From JAEUJM01 sp964635055 (GTDB taxonomy: Bacteria; Actinomycetota; Acidimicrobiia; Acidimicrobiales; DATDAH01): DNA of 64,000 nt. The DNA lies in assembly GCA_964635055.1 (NCBI GenBank), contig CAZWMT010000029.1, positions 9,997 through 73,996 on the forward strand, read 5' to 3'. The position numbers and the translations under genes are program-made. The notes beneath the pieces were generated by a model, which saw only the letters and a program-made list of their open reading frames with translations, ran no database searches and had not been told where the DNA came from. Numbering within the stretch: position 1 is the stretch's first letter; the number at the start of each line of letters is the position of its first letter. Below, in pieces: positions 60,822 to 64,000 of the stretch.

Positions 60822-61667
60822 TCACCCGCCGCCGGGGCACGGTGCGGCGCCGCCGGGCAGCAGCGGACGGGCGACGACGACCCACGGGTCACCGTCGACC
60901 ACCCAGATCTGGGCCGAGCCGGTCGATCCCACCTCGCGCGCGACTCGGTCGGCGGCGGCGCCACTCACCACCCGGCAGCGGCCCACCACCGAGGGGTCGT
61001 CGATGCGCCACACGGGCTCGGTGCCCGAGAGCACGTCGTCGGGTGCAGCGGTGGGGCGGGTGAGCACCTCCCAGCTCTGGCCCTCGAGCGGCGCCTCGGG
61101 ACGGAGGAAGCGCTCGTCGGGAAGCGCGCCCTCGAGGTCGAAGAGCCGCTGACGGAACGACTCGATGCGGTCACGGGCCCGGATCTCGTCCGCGCTGAGG
61201 CCCACGTCCTCGCCCTCGAAGCCCGGTGCGTACACCACCGTCTGTTGGGTGCCCGAGCCGGTGCTGAGGTGGTAGCGGGTGGCGCCGACGTCGTAGACCT
61301 CGGGCTCACCGGTGTCGACCCCGTCGGGGTCGAGCAGGCCGGCCTCCCCCGCCCACTCCAGCACCGTGGCCACGCCGTCGCGGTCGAGGCGCGCGGTACG
61401 GAAACCCTCGTCGTCCTGCCAGAACGCGGTGCCGTCCCCGTAGAGGACGAAGTCGGGCACGGCCTCGAACCGTTCGGGCACCGATTCGGGCGGGGGCAGG
61501 CCACCACCCGAGTCCACCGAGACCACGTCGGCGGTCGCCTCTTCAGACCACGTGACCGCCTCGTCGTGGCCGCGGTCGCCGACGCCGCTGCCGCACGACA
61601 CGAGCAGCGCCGCCACGAGCACCAGCGCGCCGCCCGCCGGCACCCGGGTCGATGGGAGGGACCGCAT
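60822..61667 (-). CDS. Lipoprotein of unknown function
   Basis: This 281-residue protein has a signal peptide with lipobox AALLVSC (Cys25), then an acidic mature domain (FEAVPDFVLYGDGTAFWQDD, YHLSTGSGTQQTVVYAPGFE). The pattern resembles beta-rich extracellular domains. It is likely anchored to the outer face of the membrane. There is no homology clue. Confidence 0.75.
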   Translation of the reverse strand: MRSLPSTRVPAGGALVLVAALLVSCGSGVGDRGHDEAVTWSEEATADVVSVDSGGGLPPPESVPERFEAVPDFVLYGDGTAFWQDDEGFRTARLDRDGVATVLEWAGEAGLLDPDGVDTGEPEVYDVGATRYHLSTGSGTQQTVVYAPGFEGEDVGLSADEIRARDRIESFRQRLFDLEGALPDERFLRPEAPLEGQSWEVLTRPTAAPDDVLSGTEPVWRIDDPSVVGRCRVVSGAAADRVAREVGSTGSAQIWVVDGDPWVVVARPLLPGGAAPCPGGG

Positions 61668-61727
61668 CGCCCCTCAGTGTGGGTGCGGGCAGCCACGCCA
61701 CCCAGGGTCGAACGACCCTTACGGCGA

Positions 61728-62153
61728 TCAGACCGGCGGTGGCACCTCGCCCGGATGGGCGGCCCGCCAGCGGTTGAGGCGGATCTTGTAGTCGAGCCAC
61801 TCGACCAGGCTGTGGAGCAGGAGGGCGATGATGCCGTAGATCACCACGCCGAAGAGCATGGCGAAGTCGATCACCGAGCCGTTGCCCGCCTCCTTGGTGG
61901 GGAAGATCCCCCGGAAGGGCTCCATCACCCGGTCGGCGCTGCGGTAGACCCACTCGGTGAACGACGCCGTCTCGCTGGCGTTGAACAGCAGCAGGAAGAA
62001 CGCGAGCACCAGGATGATCACGGCCAGCACGAAGTACGCGTAGAGCAACCACGTGAGCACCTTGGCGAAGCGCAGTCCCGTCACCTTGCCGGGGTCCGGC
62101 GGCGTCTGCGGTCGGTCCGGCGCGCCCGGCGCCTGCGGGTTCGTCGGCTCCAT
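61728..62153 (-). CDS. YggT-like membrane protein
   Basis: This 141-residue protein has a polar N-terminus and two or three hydrophobic segments (YAYFVLAVIILVLAFFLLLF, FAMLFGVVIYGIIALLLHSL). The segment RVMEPFRGIFPT between them is reminiscent of YggT/CcmF-type folds. The end is Pro-rich. ATG 62153 is chosen. It lies directly downstream of the tRNA pair region. Assignment to YggT is tentative. Confidence 0.6.
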   Translation of the reverse strand: MEPTNPQAPGAPDRPQTPPDPGKVTGLRFAKVLTWLLYAYFVLAVIILVLAFFLLLFNASETASFTEWVYRSADRVMEPFRGIFPTKEAGNGSVIDFAMLFGVVIYGIIALLLHSLVEWLDYKIRLNRWRAAHPGEVPPPV

Positions 62154-62203
62154 GCCCGGACTGTAACCGGACGGATCCGCCCCATCGGGATTCCTCGTGA
62201 TGG

Positions 62204-62276
62204 TGGGCCCGGCAGGGATCGAACCTGCAACCGAGCGATTATGAGTCGCCTGCTCTGACCATTGAGCTACGGGCCC
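62204..62276 (-). tRNA. tRNA-Ile2 (anticodon CAU, lysidine-type)
   Basis: This 73-nt cloverleaf has acceptor GGGCCCG/CGGGCCC, anticodon loop CTCATAA (CAT), and T-arm GCAGG-TTCGATC-CCTGC. The anticodon arm GGCGA-CTCATAA-TCGCT matches tRNA-Ile2, whose C34 is converted to lysidine, rather than elongator tRNA-Met. Discriminator A; no encoded CCA. Confidence 0.85.
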
Positions 62277-62384
62277 CACATGCCTGGGCAGGGTACTTCG
62301 GGGCGGCGTCGACTCGAGACGGGTTGCCTGGGCGACCAACGGACATCCGTGGGCCGAGCGCACGACGCTGGGCGGGGGTGATCC

Positions 62385-62460
62385 TGGCTCCGGGGGTGGG
62401 GCTCGAACCCACGACAATTCGGTTAACAGCCGAGCGCTCTACCAACTGAGCTACCCCGGA
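62385..62460 (-). tRNA. tRNA-Asn (anticodon GUU)
   Basis: This cloverleaf has acceptor TCCGGGG/CCCCGGA, anticodon loop CTGTTAA (GTT) and T-arm GTGGG-TTCGAGC-CCCAC. Discriminator G and an encoded CCA at 62387-62385. The 5' end overlaps the stop of the neighbouring HTH gene by 10 bp. Confidence 0.97.
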
Positions 62461-63101
62461 AGGGCTTCCGACGATAGCAGCGCGTGGACGAGGCCCATGA
62501 CCTTTCGGTGGGTCCGCGCGCACGAGTACGACACTCCGGGGCAGCCCATGAGGTGCTTGTTGTGCCTGATGCCAACATCCGGGACCGCTCGGTAGGGCTT
62601 GAAGAACTGCGCCACGGGTATGCCGGTGAGTTCGGACCAGAAGCGGTTGGCCGCCTCCAGATCGAGCCCTTGGTGCAGGTAGAGCTGCACGTGCAGCCGC
62701 GCCTCGTCCACCTCGAAGAACCTGCGCAGCCAGGTGCAGAACAGCCTGATCATCCGAGGATCGCTATTGGCGAACCTCACCCTGCCATCGGTTTTCGACC
62801 CCTCGCCGGCGTACAGCGCCACCCCGGCGATGTAGAGGTCCCGATCGTCCATCTCACCGATGCGCTCACAACCTTCGAGCAAGAGCGCCTCGATCTCTGC
62901 CTCCTTGCGCACCTTCCACGGGTGCGGCGCCCGGTGCAGCCCCGGCTGGCGCGGTTTCGGCACGAACTCCACGTCGCGCACCCAGAGGCTCACCGAGCTC
63001 TTGGCCACGCCGAGCTCCTCGGCGATCTCCTGGAGGGTCCACGACTGCGCCCGCAGCGCGCGGGCCCGCTCCTGGTCGGCGGTCTTGCCCCGGTAGCCCA
63101 T
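62451..63101 (-). CDS. HTH protein with LAGLIDADG-like core, overlapping tRNA-Asn
   Basis: This 216-residue protein has an N-terminal helix-turn-helix (RAQSWTLQEIAEELGVAKSS), then a region with YIAGVALYAGEGSKTDGRVR, a single LAGLIDADG-like motif with the acidic residue in AGEG. A basic, aromatic C-terminus follows (HNKHLMGCPGVSYSCARTHR). Such HTH-LAGLIDADG proteins occur as free-standing homing-endonuclease-like genes in actinobacteria. The stop codon lies within the tRNA-Asn gene, giving a 10-bp overlap. It may be a selfish element at a tRNA, but no cleavage activity is provable here. Confidence 0.72.
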   Translation of the reverse strand: MGYRGKTADQERARALRAQSWTLQEIAEELGVAKSSVSLWVRDVEFVPKPRQPGLHRAPHPWKVRKEAEIEALLLEGCERIGEMDDRDLYIAGVALYAGEGSKTDGRVRFANSDPRMIRLFCTWLRRFFEVDEARLHVQLYLHQGLDLEAANRFWSELTGIPVAQFFKPYRAVPDVGIRHNKHLMGCPGVSYSCARTHRKVMGLVHALLSSEALPG

Positions 63102-63142
63102 GGCTCGATCATCCCCAGGGGGTGCGACAGCGAGCGACGGGG

Positions 63143-63148
63143 TAGAAC
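63143..63148 (+). promoter_or_regulatory. Probable -10 of leaderless YtxH-like gene
   Basis: TAGAAC lies exactly 6 nt before ATG 63155, with no Shine-Dalgarno. This is the same geometry as before 35075 and 49487. Confidence 0.4.
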
Positions 63149-63154
63149 GGGGTC

Positions 63155-63379
63155 ATGAGATTCCGAACAGGCCTGATCATCGGTGGCGCCGTCGGGTACT
63201 ACCTCGGCGCCAGGGCGGGCCGGCAGCGGTACGAGCAGATCAACCGCCTCATCCAGCGGGTCACCGATTCGGGACCGGTGCAGTCCGCCGCCACCCGGGT
63301 GCGGACGGCCACCGGGCGCGAAGGATCGCTCACCGACGACCCCACGCTCGACCTGCTGCAGCCCGAGTGGACGAACTGA
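63155..63379 (+). CDS. Small YtxH-like membrane protein
   Basis: This 74-residue protein has an N-terminal TM (LIIGGAVGYYLGA), then a helical tail (QRYEQINRLIQRVTDSGPVQ). It resembles small YtxH/YgaP-type proteins of actinobacteria near the sigma-factor gene. The function is unknown. Confidence 0.75.
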   Translation: MRFRTGLIIGGAVGYYLGARAGRQRYEQINRLIQRVTDSGPVQSAATRVRTATGREGSLTDDPTLDLLQPEWTN

Positions 63380-63392
63380 CCGCAGGTCCCGG

Positions 63393-64000
<608 letters not shown>

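Overview
The window is very GC-rich (third codon positions almost all G or C) and densely packed, with many GTG starts, frequent 4-nt ATGA/GTGA gene overlaps and several apparently leaderless genes. The gene content is actinobacterial: a SigA/RpoD-type sigma factor, a RafH-like hibernation factor, DUF1918, a septum-formation-type lipoprotein, a DivIVA-like coiled-coil protein and class A RNase P RNA. An Acidimicrobiia-like member of Actinomycetota fits best. That placement is an inference and was not tested by phylogeny. No phage, plasmid or CRISPR array was seen.

Layout. 1-6.5 kb: the end of an alkyl-DHAP-synthase-like flavoenzyme, a membrane protein, a glycerol-kinase-like FGGY kinase, a methyltransferase, a PhzF protein, a lipase-like lipoprotein and the RNase P RNA gene rnpB. 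6.5-13 kb: a cytochrome P450, a GbsR/MarR regulator with a DrrAB-type exporter, and small proteins. 13-19.3 kb: a large secreted beta-helix/TolB/RTX protein, DNA polymerase IV, and a stress block (RafH-like HPF, DksA-like, DUF1918). 18.7-22.1 kb: a coupled set of phosphatase, zinc-ribbon protein and class A PBP. 22.2-26.2 kb: a protein with MCGDI repeats, an FG-GAP/sugar-dehydrogenase protein and a DivIVA-like protein. 26.3-35 kb: a GMC oxidoreductase locus, a radical-SAM protein with N-terminal twitch-like and C-terminal PAS-like regions, ExoD, a DxDGDG-repeat protein, and a UvrA-like/GNAT pair.

35-45.2 kb is the most notable locus. Five tightly coupled minus-strand genes encode a circularly permuted ATP-grasp, an alpha-E protein, a transglutaminase-DUF2126 amidoligase, a second ATP-grasp fused to alpha-E, and a transglutaminase. 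A third transglutaminase gene converges on the operon end. Such sets were predicted from comparative genomics to make or process peptide bonds or tags, but the product is unknown. Here two ATP-grasp/alpha-E modules coexist, and the second ATP-grasp lacks motifs seen in the first.

45.4-51.7 kb holds a two-component system, a DUF433/DUF5615 toxin-antitoxin pair and a 1.5-kb island scar bounded by a copy of the 3' end of the adjacent tRNA-Val. 51.7-64 kb holds a second secreted RTX protein, Nudix and inositol-phosphatase-like enzymes, an amidase/sulfatase/hydrolase run, a truncated ABC-cNMP gene beside a 17-bp perfect inverted repeat, lipoproteins, tRNA-Ile2 (CAU) and tRNA-Asn, an HTH/LAGLIDADG-like protein overlapping tRNA-Asn, and the 3' part of the sigma factor gene.
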